From Limnoperna fortunei (Eukaryota > Mollusca > Bivalvia > Mytilida > Modiolidae): DNA of 64,000 nt. Every line of letters begins with the position of its first letter. Position 1 is the stretch's first letter. Positions 32,761 through 46,440 of the stretch are shown piece by piece. Below the pieces are notes generated by a model that saw only the letters and a list, made by a program, of their open reading frames with translations, made no database searches and was not told the origin of the DNA. A program made the translations under genes and the position numbers. The stretch lies in assembly GCA_944474755.1 (NCBI GenBank), contig OX104112.1:50852774-50916773 (forward strand), given 5' to 3'.

Positions 32761-32882
32761 TTGTTTGCTTGTTTAAATGGTGTTAATGCCACTTTCAGCA
32801 ATGTTTAGCTAGATGCATGTCGTCCAGTTTTTATTAGTGGAGGAAGCTAGATTACCCGGAGAAACCGCGACCTTCGGTGAGA
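32761..32882 (-). mobile_element. SINE-A copy, 5'-truncated
   Basis: Only the 3' third is left: GAAGGTCGCGGTTTCTCCGG through CCTCCACTAATAAAAACTGG to TTGCTGAAAGTGGCATTAAC. 5' truncation fits target-primed reverse transcription. Confidence 0.7.
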
Positions 32883-33514
32883 TATGCTATATTTTGCATG
32901 TAGGTAGATTGATACTAGACTATGTGTCTCTCACAAATCGGTGAAAGCATCGAAGTGGCAATAATAAATTGTGGATGGTAAAAATTAAAAAGACATGGTA
33001 GACATGTTGAGGTCTGGCTGTCCTCCCCACTGTAAGAGCATTAAACCTTTGATTTTTCGCTACTCTACACAGCCATCCCTCATAGGCCACTTACAAGTAG
33101 GCTTAAAGATATGATTTAACGCTTCTTTTTTCAAGAAAAACGGAATGAGACTATATAGATACCTTGCAATTAACCATGACAGAACCTGCTTGGTCATTAA
33201 TGACTCCATCGTCGGAAACCCACGTCCAGTCGTGTTCGCGCTTTGCTACCACATACAGACCATGGACACACGTGTAGATATTGTGTCGTTTTCATGAATA
33301 TTTATTATGTCTTATGATTTGTTGATTGTGCTTCCAGCGATGCGTTTACAACTAATCAAAATAGTTTTATCCAATTAACGTCTTTCATATGGGATAATTA
33401 AATTAAGTCTTTCATATTACTGGATTTGATGTTTTCCGTGACATGACAATGGACAATGAGTAAATCGGCGGATGTCTAATTAGAGACAGACACTACTTAT
33501 TAGAGGCAGTACTC

Positions 33515-33700
33515 GTGCAACAATGGTTTTCATTGAGCTGGGGTTACTCCCTTTCTGTTTTTGTGTTTTTGGTTTTTGTTTTGCATTATATATGTGTGTC
33601 TATATCAGGATTTGTAATTGTCCCTTGGCTTTCGACTCTTGTTGTTCTGTCGGTTTTCTTGTTATTTCTGAAAAATCGTTGTGGACCTTTGACCTTAAGT
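33515..33700 (+). repeat. Dispersed repeat S, copy 1
   Basis: Resembles the reverse complement of 53576-53770: GGGGTTACT / TGGAGTTACT, TTTGTTTTGCAT / CTGTTTGTTGCAA, ATATTTGTGTAACCG / GGATTTGTAATTGTCC and GGCTTTCGACTCTTGTTGTT / TGACTTTCAGCTCTTGTTGT. Both copies keep hydrophobic-looking ORFs by composition; no protein family is recognised. Confidence 0.45.
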
Positions 33701-34054
33701 CCGATAACATTTTTGCATACTGAATGACAAAGGAGTGTTCTGGATTTAAATTTGCCTCTTTGAGGTGGGCGATTGAATTTTTGGGCATGCGGGTAGAACA
33801 TTGGAATTTAACATGTTTGACATTTGTGTGGGGATTTTTGATTTCATACTTTAACCTTGACATATTTCCTTTTATCATTACATATTCCTGTCTGGAATCA
33901 CATAATAACAATCTATCTACTGCAAAAACCAGAAAAATGATCATGCTAATATTTAATTTCTTGAGCAAAAAGCGGGTATAATCTATTACTTTACAGATTA
34001 ATCATTGAAAAACAGTAAGGAAGCCGGGAAACGTTTGACGTATTTTTTAGCCCA

Positions 34055-34290
34055 TGCGCGTCTACTATTGATCACGTGGTCTGTCAAAAATGAGGTTGCG
34101 GGTTCGAGTCTCACTGCGGGCAGTGTGTATTTGACTCCAATCTAAATTGATAAGGATTGCCAGTTTTCCTAGTGAAGGTCTGGGTTCTCTCCGGATACTC
34201 CGACTTCCTCCCTCTATAAAAACTTGACGCCATGATATAGCTGAAAAACTGCTGAAAATGGAGTTAAACATCATTTAAACAAACAAACAA
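34055..34290 (+). mobile_element. SINE-A copy, head truncated
   Basis: Starts inside the tRNA-like head (CTACTATTGATCACGTGGTC), keeps GAGGTTGCGGGTTCGAGTCT and the middle TGATAAGGATTGCCAGTTTT, and ends GAAAAACTGCTGAAAATGGA with (CAAA)n. Confidence 0.75.
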
Positions 34291-37200
34291 TCTATTATTG
34301 AATAGAAGCCGTTAGTGTGCGCTATCAGTACCTTTCGTGCTTTAAAATTTTAGATTATCTCGCTGCCGGAGGAGCTATCTCACCCTGGGGGTATTTAAGG
34401 AATTGCGGCGCGAAATGTCATTCTTTTTGAACGCTGTCACCTGCCTGATAAGATGCTTTTCGCATATTGCACATAGATTTAAAAAAAATGCTTTCATACA
34501 AATAAATTTTCAATTGTACAAAATAATACAAGGATACAACTTTATTGAATATACAAGAATACAAGTTTATTGGCTAATTCTGGGCCCTCGAGGGGCAAAT
34601 ACAGCGCAACATATATGATTAGTACAGTACATAAATAACAAAGATACTAAATGGCATTCAATGGCAAGCAAATAATATTTAAAGCGAATGGGAATTGGGG
34701 CATCATCGCTCTTAATAAATTTAAACGGAACATAGCTTAACATTCCAGTACACAATTTATTTGTAAACGTTTATCGTGTAACAAATAAATGTATTGTTTT
34801 AAATTTACGCCATTTACTCAAATCTTACAAACCACGTGGACACGATAACAATATTTGCATCTTTTTCTTTCATCGTCTGACAATATCAGGTTTAAACATA
34901 GTGAACAATATCTAACGCAGCTGTAGAACTTGAATGATGTACAGTATTTGTTAAACAGCATGAAAGTTGAATATTTTACTACCTAGACTAAATAATAAAC
35001 ATGAGTTTTTCATTCAAAATATAGTGACACAATTTAAGCTTCTTTATATTTGTAAATATATTGACCACTACCATGTCCAGAAGACGAAACAAATAGCCTA
35101 CGCTACCCCACCACATGTACAAGTCTGAAGCTGCAGACCGCCCCTCCCCCACCTCCCGTTATAGAGAAAGAGACATTATACATTAGCTGAAACACCGATG
35201 CCAGTGTCGTTACCAAAACATGCTGAAGTGCGCATGAAATGATATCCCACAGAATGCAACTGAGTTTCATCCCAATAAACCGGCAGGTATAACAATTTTG
35301 AATGTGTGCCCAAAAGCAACCTACATGCATATGTACTCAATCTTTTCAACGTCAAAATGCTCAAAGTAAAAATATTATTATTGTAATTTACTTGTCCCAC
35401 AAATTGAACAGTGCCAAACTTTCATGTATAGCTAAGTGTGAATGTTTCAGAAGTGATGAAAAGTAAAATCACTAACGGGTTTGATTTGGCCAATCTCCTT
35501 GATACAAATCGACCATCGCCTAAAGAAGAAATGATAGATGGTATTTTGACTGCCAAAATAAATAGTAAACCCCATTGAAAAATTCACAGATTCTTTTCTA
35601 GTCTTTTCTAAAATATATATCCTAGTATTAACCCCCCCCCCCGAAAAAAAGTATAAAATATGGGTGCATCAGGCATGTGTGGTCAGGGTTGGAAAAAATA
35701 TGACCAACAGTTCAGGTTAAAAAATGGCATTTGAACCAATCAAATAGTGGCATGAAAACGTACAAATTAGCACCTACAAAACATGAAGGCAATAATTTCT
35801 TTTATAAGGGTTATGAAATAAAAACGTTATATAATGCTCACTACTGGATCACCCCCTAGAAATCAGCTGCAGCTTGTGGGCCTGTCGTGTTACCATCGAA
35901 TACCAAATCAACACTTTTCCACTGCACCCCGAAGGAATTGGTCAAAGCTTTCAGGCATCTAGATCTTTTTAGTATTAGAAAATATAGCAAATTTCACAAT
36001 CAAAATTGAACCATTAATTTAGGATCTTGAGACATATCCGCATAAACAGAACCCCACATCATAAGTGTGCATATTAACATGAAGTAGAATTGATTAAGTT
36101 AAATAAACTAATAGACCTAACTGGTATACCGGGTCAACAGAATTCTTTGCCATTGTATTACCAGTATGCATTGTACTAAAATCTGACCGGATACCTTGGA
36201 GGCATATTACACATTTGTCTTGCCCCAAATCTAGTGGAATAAATGATTATATTGATGTGAATTTTGCTGTGCTATCCTGACAATTTTGAGGTGCTTGGTT
36301 TTAAAATACAAAATTTTAAAGTTCTAAAGAATAAATTCATCAATGTGTCAAAATTAAAAAATGTAAAAGCATGAGACACGTTAAAAGGTAAATGAGTCTG
36401 CATACTTTTTATGTATCAATTTGCCAATCGACTGCTCGATATTCTGTAACTTATTTAATTAGATAAATTCTCTTCATTTTGTAGGAAAAAAATCTGGTTT
36501 CAATATCTTCGATCACTATCTAGAAAATTTAATTCATTCTGGTAAATGTGGATCAAATCGCTCTAAACATTCAAGGGACTGATTTGTGAATTCCATCTAA
36601 AATTTTGGGTTTTCTATTAGCACTAGATACGTCTACAAGGCCAGCCACTGTCCAGAAAATTGTAGCAGGACACCGATGAAATAAAATTCTTCATTAGAAA
36701 GTAGTCAATTTAACTAAATGTTAGTGTTATGTAAACCAAAAACAGAAATAAACCGGGAGAACTGCAGTCTTGAGTTGTGTCTCTAAATTTTGTCTCAACA
36801 GCTAAAAGATGCCTATGGCCTTTAACATGTGCTGTTCTTAAAAATCGTTGTCAAATAATCTTTAAAATGGATTTGCACATCTTGGCCAAAATCATGGCAG
36901 GGCAGCAATTTACTGTTCCATAGTTTATTCATGTGCATACTTTTGAACTTGGGACCTCTTGAGGAACAAAAAGATAAATATTAACAATTTAGGTCTAATG
37001 GAAATTTGAACAGCCAATCCTCAAAACCAAAAAAAATTGTACATCTGATGCGAATTTTTTTCTTACATTTTAACTCATAATATTATATTTTGTGCATATT
37101 TAATGACAAAAGTGATGCCGTTTCTCAACAGCATTGGACCAGATTCAGGCGGTTACTACCAGATGCCAACCCAGAACCAGAACAAATGGCCAAACATTTT

Positions 37201-37925
37201 AAAAATCATATTTACAACATGAGGTTGACAGATTGATATTATGTTCTTTTGCTTTAAATTCACATAACTATCACTTTGCTGGCTTGTCAGCATTTAAAAA
37301 TTAAAAAAAAATAAACAAAACAGAATTGTCATTTTAATACAATTAAATAATACATTTCAGCAATACGTTGTAAATGCAAAAGTGTGAATAATTGCGAAAC
37401 TACTCAGCAATTTATTGTAAAATGGATCACTCGAGGGCATAATAATAGCGAGGTCCAGGCCTGATACTATTAATGAAAATATTTTATTAATAAACATTTT
37501 TTCTAAATTTGCTGGTATATCCTTTATGAGTATGAAATAAGTTGTTTTAAACAGCCTTTGTAGTAGCATTTTTGGGGGCTATTAAGACTTGGCAAAATCA
37601 CACTTGCAAAGGGCAGATATACAAGCCGGACAATTTCATAAAACAATGTAGAAATGGAAGAAATACGGTGAATATTCTGGTGAGGTTTCAAAAACGGACC
37701 AGACTGGTAATGTTGACAAATTTGTCCTGATACGAGCTTGCAGGAATATTTAGAATATAGGCCAAAACTCTCGAGTCCATTATTTTTTCAATTTAATAAG
37801 AGTCCAATTGGTAGATTTAAATTCTCGGCATAGCTGAACAAGTGCTTGACCAATGTCAGTTTGAACTCAAAAGGTTTACATCTCACGTCTTTCTCAAGAG
37901 AGTGGCTAGTATATGGCAAACGAAG
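34291..37925. other. Long intergenic block, nothing recognised
   Basis: AT-rich; C-runs near 35140 and 35632. ORFs up to 75 codons overlap in several frames and show no motif. No splice-consistent exon chain found. Confidence 0.4.
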
Positions 37926-38070
37926 GCCATTCAAATACAGAAACGACTAAGGGTCGTTCATCTCGTACAAGGGATGTATACGTTAATGAAATATTTGTGT
38001 AGATTATTCATTAGTATGGGGTTTAGTATCATTAATTGTTACAAAGAAATTTCCTCACTCCAGAGGTAGA
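37926..38070 (+). repeat. 145-bp direct repeat, copy 1
   Basis: Starts near GGCCATTCAAATA(C/A)AG and contains GAAACGACTAAGGGTCGT, GGGATGTATACGTTAATGAA and GTTACAAAGAAATTTCCTCA. The same blocks occur at 38780-38924 with about 10 percent differences. A SINE begins right at its 3' end. Confidence 0.85.
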
Positions 38071-38072
38071 TG

Positions 38073-38319
38073 CTTGTTTGTTTGATGGTATTTAACGCCA
38101 CTTTCAGCAATTTTTCAGCTATATTATGGCGTCCAGTTTTTATTGGTGGAGGAAGCCGAAGTATCCGGATAAAACACCCGACTTGCGGTAGGAAAACTGG
38201 CAATCCTTGTCAATTTAGATTGGAGTCGGGTACACCCTGCCTGCAGTGAGAATGTAACCCGCAATCTCAGTGTTGACAGACCACGTGATCAATAGTAGAC
38301 GAACTGACAACGGCCTCTT
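38073..38319 (-). mobile_element. SINE-A copy between the two direct repeats
   Basis: Minus strand, head GAGGCCGTTGTCAGTTCGTC (slightly truncated), ATTGCGGGTTACATTCTCAC, middle TTGACAAGGATTGCCAGTTT, tail AAAAATTGCTGAAAGTGGCG and TTAAATACC(ATC)AAACAAAC-like end. Confidence 0.8.
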
Positions 38320-38779
38320 AATTATTTGCGCATTGGGGAAACTATTGACCTTTTTTGCTCTGACCCGGGCACCAAGTTCCGTTGAGTAATGGGAGACCCC
38401 TCAAAACGAGCGAAATCATTTCACTAATATCACATTAAATTTTCGGGGTGTCATGTCAGAAAACTTTTTCGCAAATTTATAAAAACCAAAAGGTATTCAA
38501 GGAAACTCGCAAACACCCATAAAATAGTCCAGAAATGGGCTTTGCACAATCAGCTGAAAAATATCAAATACAATTAACAAACTATATAAATAAATTTGTT
38601 TATCAATTCTGTATGAAATGGCTTTTTAAATGCAGCTCTTATATCTAAATTCCATTGAATAATGAATCCACTGTTAATGCTACAGCTCGGCGCAGCCAAA
38701 TATCAAAATAAGAACTAATTTCCTCTCCCTCAGTCCAATGTCATTTACAGAGCCGTTGTCAACTACCTTAACCACTTGG

Positions 38780-38924
38780 CCATTCAAATAAAGAAACGAC
38801 TAAGGGTCGTCCATCTTGTACACGGGATGTATACGTTAATGAAATACTTTTGTAGGTTATGCATTAGTATGGCATTTAGAATCATTAATTGTTACAAAGA
38901 AATTTCCTCACTGCAGACGTAGAA
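38780..38924 (+). repeat. 145-bp direct repeat, copy 2
   Basis: See copy 1. It is preceded at 38755-38778 by a SINE-A head fragment (CAACTACCTTAACCACTTGGCC, minus strand). The two copies are 854 bp apart, so the pair looks like a segmental duplication later hit by SINE insertion. Confidence 0.85.
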
Positions 38925-40375
38925 AGGGAGGCTCTTATCTTGGATTTGACAATAAGGAAGACGAAATGTGCGGCTAAGCTATAGTGGGTTATATTTTCTT
39001 ATGGTGATTGATACATGTAAGTTGATATTCTAATCCCAAATTCTTGAGGATCCAAACATGATAGTAATCCATTGTGAGTGCAAGTATATTTGTTTTAATA
39101 AAATCACATGCAGCAGAGAAGCTGTCAAGACGAATTTTGTACATTTTCATGGGAAATTTTCCCAAACGCTCTAAAAATAAATGGAGATTTTCTAACAACC
39201 TTCAAGCCGTGAATAGGACCAGGCAGGAAGGCTATTATGGTAGGTACCCAAGTATTAAATTAATGAATGGTACAACAGAGAAATTTGTTTTTCCTAAATC
39301 TCGGCGTACAGTTACATTTTTGATTGTGTATACATAGGTTGGGCACGCCTAAATAGGGTTAAAATGACGCTTCCCCCACTTTCTGACAGAGGTCAAAACC
39401 ATTGAAAACATGCTTATGATCTTGTGGCCATTGCGCGTCACCTCCAACTGGTCGCCACGGTCAAGTGCAAGTTTGATGTTAATTTGTTTATTTACTGGAT
39501 TTAATGATAAATTGTGCAAATGTAAATAATGCATTATGTTAACATCTTTGAAGTAGAAAGTTGCTTCAATGAACATTTTCATGCTAATATTAAAACTCCA
39601 TTTGCAGGTGTTATGTGCCATATATATACTGTATATATGTGTGTGTGCGTACTTTGATGAAAATGCTGTGTGCAGGCATTGTATGACATTACACCTCCAT
39701 GTGCAGGAGTTATTTCCCTTTGAGTTATGTGCCTTAGGTTTGCTTTGCGGGGTCTTCATCGTACAATAATTTGTTGGATTTTTGGGGGGATTTAGTATCT
39801 TAACAGCTCCATGTGCTGGAGTTATTTACTCTCTTTGTTGGGGCTGCATCGTACTAGAGTTTTTGACAGTCCCATTTTGGGGACTATAAAGTAAAACTGT
39901 TTTTTTGTACTTAATAAAAATAAACTTGAAATTATTTGTATTCGTATAATTTAAAAAAAACCAAATATTGTATGCTTTCCGGGCAGGTTGCATGGCCTTG
40001 TTTTGGTTTGTAGTTGGTGGTGTTTTCTCCAATAATTTTGGAAATTTAATGGAAAATTATTGTTCCTTTTATGAAATTATAATTCTGTCACTATGAAGAA
40101 GAACAATTTTTACCAATTGAAAGCACTTCCAACGGAAAGTTTGTGGTCTACCGTCTATTGGTAGTGTATAAAGGGAGCAGGTTTGATGGTTCAGCTAGTC
40201 AAAACATTAAAGTATGCCATGCGATGGTTGGATACTGCTACCCGAAACATCATCTTCGTACGTACGAATTAAGTTTAGAGTGAGGTACAACGGACCGAGA
40301 ATGGGTGTAAGAGTACCATTTCAAGAGTATGGGCCTGATTTCAACAGACCGGTATGACTAAAGCCGTTTAAGAAG
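38925..40375. other. Intergenic, nothing recognised
   Basis: Contains a short TATATA/TGTGTG stretch near 39620. The 136-codon minus ORF (39349-39759) has no recognisable domain or gene context. Confidence 0.4.
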
Positions 40376-40379
40376 TAGA

Positions 40380-40790
40380 CCACGTTTAACCGCAGCGCGT
40401 TAAGACCGGTACTGACGGGTATTCCATCTACGGAATACAACAGTCACAGCAACAACATCTGCAGTCGAAATACCTGGATTGCGAAGAAACCGGATCCAAC
40501 ATAGAATTCAGATGGTGCAACATGTTGATGACCAGGACATTCCAGAACTTTAGAAGGATATAATTTAGTGACAAATCGTGGTTCCTGCTACAAAAACGTG
40601 ATGGTAGGATACGTGTTAACCACCAACGTAATAAACGAATCGCAAAGTAATTTGTCCGGGAAGTGGATAGATTCGGTGGAGGTAGCTTTATGATGTGGGC
40701 GGCGATCGCATATTACAGCATGTCTACGTACCACAGAACTTTACGTCTAAGTGATACAGAGACGACATCCTTTAACCACATTTTCCATGT
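40380..40790 (+). mobile_element. Tc1-like transposase relic, catalytic part
   Basis: Reads RRI-stop-FSDKSWFLLQKRDGRIRV, then, after a stop, REVDRFGGGSFMMWAAIAYY. These correspond to the FSDES and GGGSVMVWG blocks of Tc1 transposases, i.e. the second catalytic Asp region. Several stops and one changed block show it is dead. Confidence 0.75.
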
Positions 40791-40889
40791 ATCGACCACC
40801 AGCAGTACAATATTAGCCTGCACACAGCTCAATTAACACAGACTTTCTTTAGCGGAACAAATTTCAAAACCACCGGCGAATGTGTAATA

Positions 40890-41370
40890 GTGAACAGAGC
40901 TTGAGTCAGATAGCACAACACTTTGGCATTAACTTTAGTATTGTATCCCGGATACTGTAACGTCATCAAGATGATAGAACTATCCAGAAACATCCCAGTT
41001 TAGATCGACATCAAAAAACATCTGAAAAGGAGAATAGAGCATTCGTTCGTGTAGCCAAACGTCAACCATTTGCCACTGCAAGATATCTTCGTGACGATTG
41101 GACTATTGCAACCAGAGTTGCCGTTCAAACAGTTAACAGGCGCCAAAACAATGCAAGGTTGAGAGCTCGTCGTCCCTTGAAACGTCCACTGTTGACACAG
41201 AGACATCGACAAGCTCGTTTAGAGTGGGCACGATATCACCGCCATTGGAATATTTGAAGCTGGAAACGAGTACACAGGATCGACGAAGCAGATTCCTTCT
41301 TTGTCATATTAATGGTCGCATGCGCGTTTGGAGACGATGAGGCACTGCTTACAACCAGAACAACATTATA
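40890..41370 (+). mobile_element. Tc1-like transposase relic, DNA-binding part
   Basis: Starts with a helix-turn-helix SLSQIAQHFGINFSIVSRI, then frames through KENRAFVRVAKRQPFATARY, VAVQTVNRRQNNARLRARRP, LLTQRHRQARLEWARYHRHW and the end HINGRMRVWRR. It stops where the previous relic's conserved part would continue. Stops at several points. Confidence 0.75.
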
Positions 41371-44300
41371 GTTAAAATAAATACACAATTTCAACTACAA
41401 TTAAACGATAATATCGATCATTGTAAATAATGATATTGATAAGTCAACGTAGACATATAAGACAATCAAAAGGGAATAAAAAAAGAAATCGTCACTACGT
41501 CATCTTTTTCAAATAGTCAATCTGTGTAATACAGTGAAATTTGAGAATTAATATATAATTTTAAAAAGATGTGAAAGATGTAACGTAAATGTGTAATGTT
41601 ATGATCTATGATGTTCAAGGAAAATAGTCTACTGAATTCCCTGCAAAAGAGATCTTTTGAGAACACAAACATGGAAAAAAATGAAGTAGTCATCTGTTGA
41701 CAAAGTTGACGCTTCTTCAAGATGCCAGTCGAAACTTCAGACAAATTGTTGGTCATAATGCACACTAGCTAGGTGCAAATGTTGGATATTTTTGCTTACA
41801 AATCCTAGATAGTAGTTGTAGCAGTTCCCTTTACATGTATTGCACTATGTTAGTAAAATGTTTGGAAATGTGTAAGGTTAATTCTTGTTTTTAATTATTA
41901 TTATATTCCGCACTATTACCTTAAAAACTCACAAATGTCAATATTAAATCTATTGTGGAACTGAAATTTTTTGACAGGAAATTTATATCGGTACAAATTA
42001 TCATTATCATTAAAATTTCCTTGAAACATTTGCAAACAATTATTTGCAGATATATTAAAAATATAAAACATTAACTTGTCTACGTCTTCTCCTGAAAGAC
42101 AGTTAATATATAATCATAAATATTATAAGATAGAAACGTTAATGAGCAATGCAAGCATTTTTATTTTTAACTGGCCTGACACTTTTGCTGCAAAAGCATA
42201 CAAGTATTGAGAAAAGTAATCATTTGATAATAAAATCAAAATTATTTGTTAAACTAGTACTTTATGAGGATAAAAGATTTAAATGACTAACTATGAATAT
42301 GATTGGCTCATTTAAAAATAATTTTTGCTTTATGGAATGGTGAATTTGTCGGATATAATTTTATGCATTTTAAAGTGGACGTCATAACTATAATTAATAA
42401 TACAGTTTGTCTAAACTCGGTCTAAATAACAGAAGAAACAATTTATTTAGAACTGTTAACCTAAATTGCAACCAGGCCAGTAATTAATTAAGTCATTATA
42501 AGAGGGAACACCTGAAAATCTGGTTTTCTTACCTTAACACTCACAAGTGGAATGGTTCTAGCTACATTAGCATCGCACGTAAACAGATTATTTGCAAGGT
42601 ACCATTATTTTGCAACATGGATCACACTATTTTTACGTGCGTCTTGTCGTTTTACTTAAACATAATTGCTGGCCTGAATGAAGTGTAATTATCCCAGTTT
42701 GTTAATCAATGTTAAATTAATTACAACACTGAAAAACTATAAAGGGAAACTATCATACTTTTAAAACAGACAAAAACCAAGGTTCTGTCCTCCCGTCCTA
42801 GCATATCCGTAGGGATGTGAAGGATGAGAGTCATCCTTATAATTGAGCTCTTGCTACAGTGGTAAGCTATTAAGGTAACAAATATAAATTTTAACAGTTA
42901 TAAAGATAGACTATCATTTGGACCTAACTGCAGTACTTTCGATCCATCTCATGTATATTTACATTTGGGAATTGGAGGCTTTAAAATATGGTTTCCTCTA
43001 CTAAATCTAATAATGTGTTGTGAATCAATAATACAAATATGTTTTAAATATTTTATATTTCAAATAACATTGACTTGTAGGTATTCAAAACTGAATATGA
43101 AAATAGTTTGACATAGTATGTATAGACTGTTTGTCTCAGACAGTCTAACTAAATTAACATTTTGTTGCTGACAGTCTATTTTTCCAGCACAGTTCAATTG
43201 TTTATTAGGTTGATAGTCCGAATGAGGACAAAACGATTCTGATATTCTCTGTTGAAAGTCCTTTACCTTCTAATCTCTGCACGACACAACACCGGCGACT
43301 AAAATCAACCTTCTGTTGAGTTGATGCCCCTCTTCTGAGTTTGGCATTAATTAAAAATCCCTTTGGCCTGGCAATATAGTAGGGATCCGAATTTTAAAGC
43401 TAAAATCAATGCAGAATGTTAATAGCCTTTCAATTTTGTCTTCTTTTATTTTATTCAATACTCTAAAATAAGACTAATGGGTGGAAAAGAAAAATATACG
43501 GCACAAACCACAAAATTGGGACAAATAGGTAACCCATAAAATGCATCTCTTTGTAGATTTATAATGTCCATTTTGCCGTGTTTGTATGTGCTGTAAACAT
43601 AATAAATATAGTATGATAAAGACCTTTAAATAATAGTTAAAATTTGCATAACAATATTATAACATCTGCAAGCACATAATTCAAAACAATATTGTACAAT
43701 TGTATAAGCATGCTGCAGGACTTTTTAACTCTGAGACTATAGTGCTCAACCATACGAGTTGCACAACATGTCCTCTTGTATGGATAAGGAATGCATTCTC
43801 ATTTCGAGTTCTTTGTCAGGTTATAATACGAAAAAACCTTAATGTATTAAATATTAATAATAAAAATTCGCTATGTAAAAAATTTGACTATTCTTGGAAC
43901 GTTGAACTTCTGTGTAACATACTTTAATCTGAATTGTGTTGTGCTGACAGGAACATAAAACGTTCAATGTAAATTGGAAGTGGATTGATATATGTTTTGA
44001 CATGTACATGTAACATAGAGGTAATCCATACAGTAGAACATTGTATGAGTAATTGAGTAATACGGTATTGTAACGAAAGCATATGTGAATTTTGCGCTTA
44101 GTTATATTTCCTGTGTGTTTTTAAAATCAACAGATCAAAAAATATATTTTTAAGCACGAATATGGTGGCATACTAATTGAAAATGCAAATGCGAATGCTT
44201 TTAAGATCCGAATTTGTTACTTTGTTTCTCCAGGCAGAATGCAAATCAGTCTTTAGTCTGCATAAGTTACCACGGACTAGCGTAATTTAGTTCAAAGGTT

Positions 44301-45216
44301 ACAATTTAAAAATACATTGACTGCGGAAAACATAAGTCTCTCTTCACGTTACAATAACGTTTGACATACAGATTTCTGCATAAATCAAGATGACTGCGAC
44401 CAATTACATATTCACTATCAGTATGTGTAGAAAGTTCCTATTGCATCTGTAACTATACAAATACTACACTTGCTTTTAATCCTTCCAATATTCTGAATCT
44501 TTTACTACAGCGAAACGAAAAAAAAAAGCATTTGCAAACATATCTGGTTAAAATATCATTTAAAATAAACCACACAAAAACTTGTATACAGATATATAAA
44601 GGACTTTTTTTAAAAATATAAATAGCGAAAAGTGATGGCCAAATAAGCGCAAAAAACTGTTGCTCAGATTCTTTTTACCGTAATGTCTAAATAGTCCTTA
44701 TGTTATTATATTAATATGTGCTAAATTTTGAAAAAAAATTGCATCAGGACGGAAAACATGTGTAAATGAGATCAACAATAAACAACCATTGTAGGAGTTT
44801 TCAATTTAAAACAATATTATGAATGAATGAACATTTGGTTTTGATAAGGAAACAGATAAAAACAAAAATATCCTTTAGGCATTGTAATTATCGATTTTCC
44901 ATTTTTCCAACACTGTTACATTTTTGTATTTTCATGCGTTGAACACAGACGCAAAATCGATAGAAAATAGTTTTATATGTGTCTGTGTAAGGGGATTTTG
45001 AATTTTTAATCTTTAAAACGTATTGTTTTGATAGCAATCAAACATGTACCACGAGTACATTTCGAGTTCACTTTTTTACACAAAAGTATTGATATTAATA
45101 TATCTTTACACAAGCTCATTTGAAAAAGAATTGTTTTTAATCTTAGAAGTTCAAACTATGCAAGACGAGGACAAGGAAATGATTACTACAAATAAACTAG
45201 TGAAAAATATTGTATA
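41371..45216. other. Long intergenic block, nothing recognised
   Basis: AT-rich, no supported exon or repeat. ORFs at 41517 and 43700 are short and without motifs. Confidence 0.4.
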
Positions 45217-45590
45217 ATGACATATTTTGGGTTAATTTTAACAATAAATATGTTGGTTAATGAAGGAAAGTCATCCGGTTACTTACAATCAGTGCTTAAT
45301 AAAGAGGAAGTTTTTTCTGTCAGAGGGGCAACAATTTCCTTTTATTGCATGATAAACTGTACTAATATTCCACCAACAAAGACTCGGAAAGGACAATTTT
45401 TAGCTACAGGAAACAAGACAAGTGGATCAAATAAACAAAACACCAGGCTGAATATTACACTTGTGACGACCAAAGATACACTATGAAAATATACAACGTG
45501 ACAAAAGGTGATGAAGACAAATATTGTTGCGATTTTATTTACAACAATGTTCCTGCACAGCATTGCAATAAACATAAACGCTCACCTTTA
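45217..45590 (+). pseudogene. Signal peptide and first Ig domain, frameshifted
   Basis: MTYFGLILTINMLVNEG runs straight into SVRGATISFYCMINC without an intron, matching the intact gene's signal exon plus Ig1 residue by residue up to the first cysteine. After NTRLNITLVTTKD a single-base deletion near 45474 moves the frame; the other frame continues YTMKIYNVTKGDEDKYCCDF and NNVPAQHC. No donor is visible after it. Confidence 0.7.
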
Positions 45591-46440
45591 TTAGGATGTT
45601 TATTTGCTTTAAATATGATTATTACGACTGAAAGTAGTCGGTGGAGATAAGCATCTTATCCAGCACTATAATCGTCGCTGAACGTTTGTTTGACTCTTTC
45701 AAATTAAACATTTAATCTAGGTGTATTGTACAATTCTTTGTATATGCCATATAAACCGATATGAACTAAGTAAACATACATGCTTTATAAACACGCAAAT
45801 GGAAAATAACGTATGTTACAGCAAATAAATGTAAATCAATGATTATATAAAATGTAAAAATTGGCCGTGTGTAATACAAATTGATGTATTATTCACACAG
45901 AATACGATGTTCTTATAACAACTGAATCCAATACTTTATATGTTAAATGTGTAAGAATTTCTGTGTATAATACTTATATTTGCTAATCAGATGATTCTTT
46001 CACAAGAAACGGGAGTACACTGCACAAATTTAAAATTCTTACATCTTGTTACTTGGTGATATTTCACAGTTTTTAAGAGTGTTTTCTATAAATTTTTTAT
46101 AACAGTACAGACGAATGACAACACAATTCATGCTAATTAATAAACAGGATAGTCAAAGCCAATTTATTATGGATATATACTAACATAAAGACTCATTTGC
46201 AGACCTCTAAAGGGTTTGACAGAGGTTGTCTCATATGTAAAGCGGTAATTAACAATAGCGATTTATATTTACGAACAGGTGCTATGATGGACGTTGCTTG
46301 TAAGTTTAAAGAAAACTGTGTTTCAAATTGTCAGTTACACAAAATGATTACAATTTGATGCTCGCTGTATCCCATAATCTTTCATAAATTGTTCTTTTTG
46401 TTACTCAAGCTGTATTACTTAATGTTTGAGTTTTTTTTAG

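Noticed and set aside
33586..33968. 122-codon minus-strand ORF
   Set aside because: Overlaps dispersed repeat S; composition and lack of domain or splice context suggest chance.
39349..39759. 136-codon minus-strand ORF
   Set aside because: No recognisable motif and the opposite strand is equally open in parts; no gene context.
46260..46360. Second Ig domain of the paralogue
   Set aside because: GAMMDVACKF looks like an Ig B-strand, but no F-strand follows before a stop; too short to call alone.
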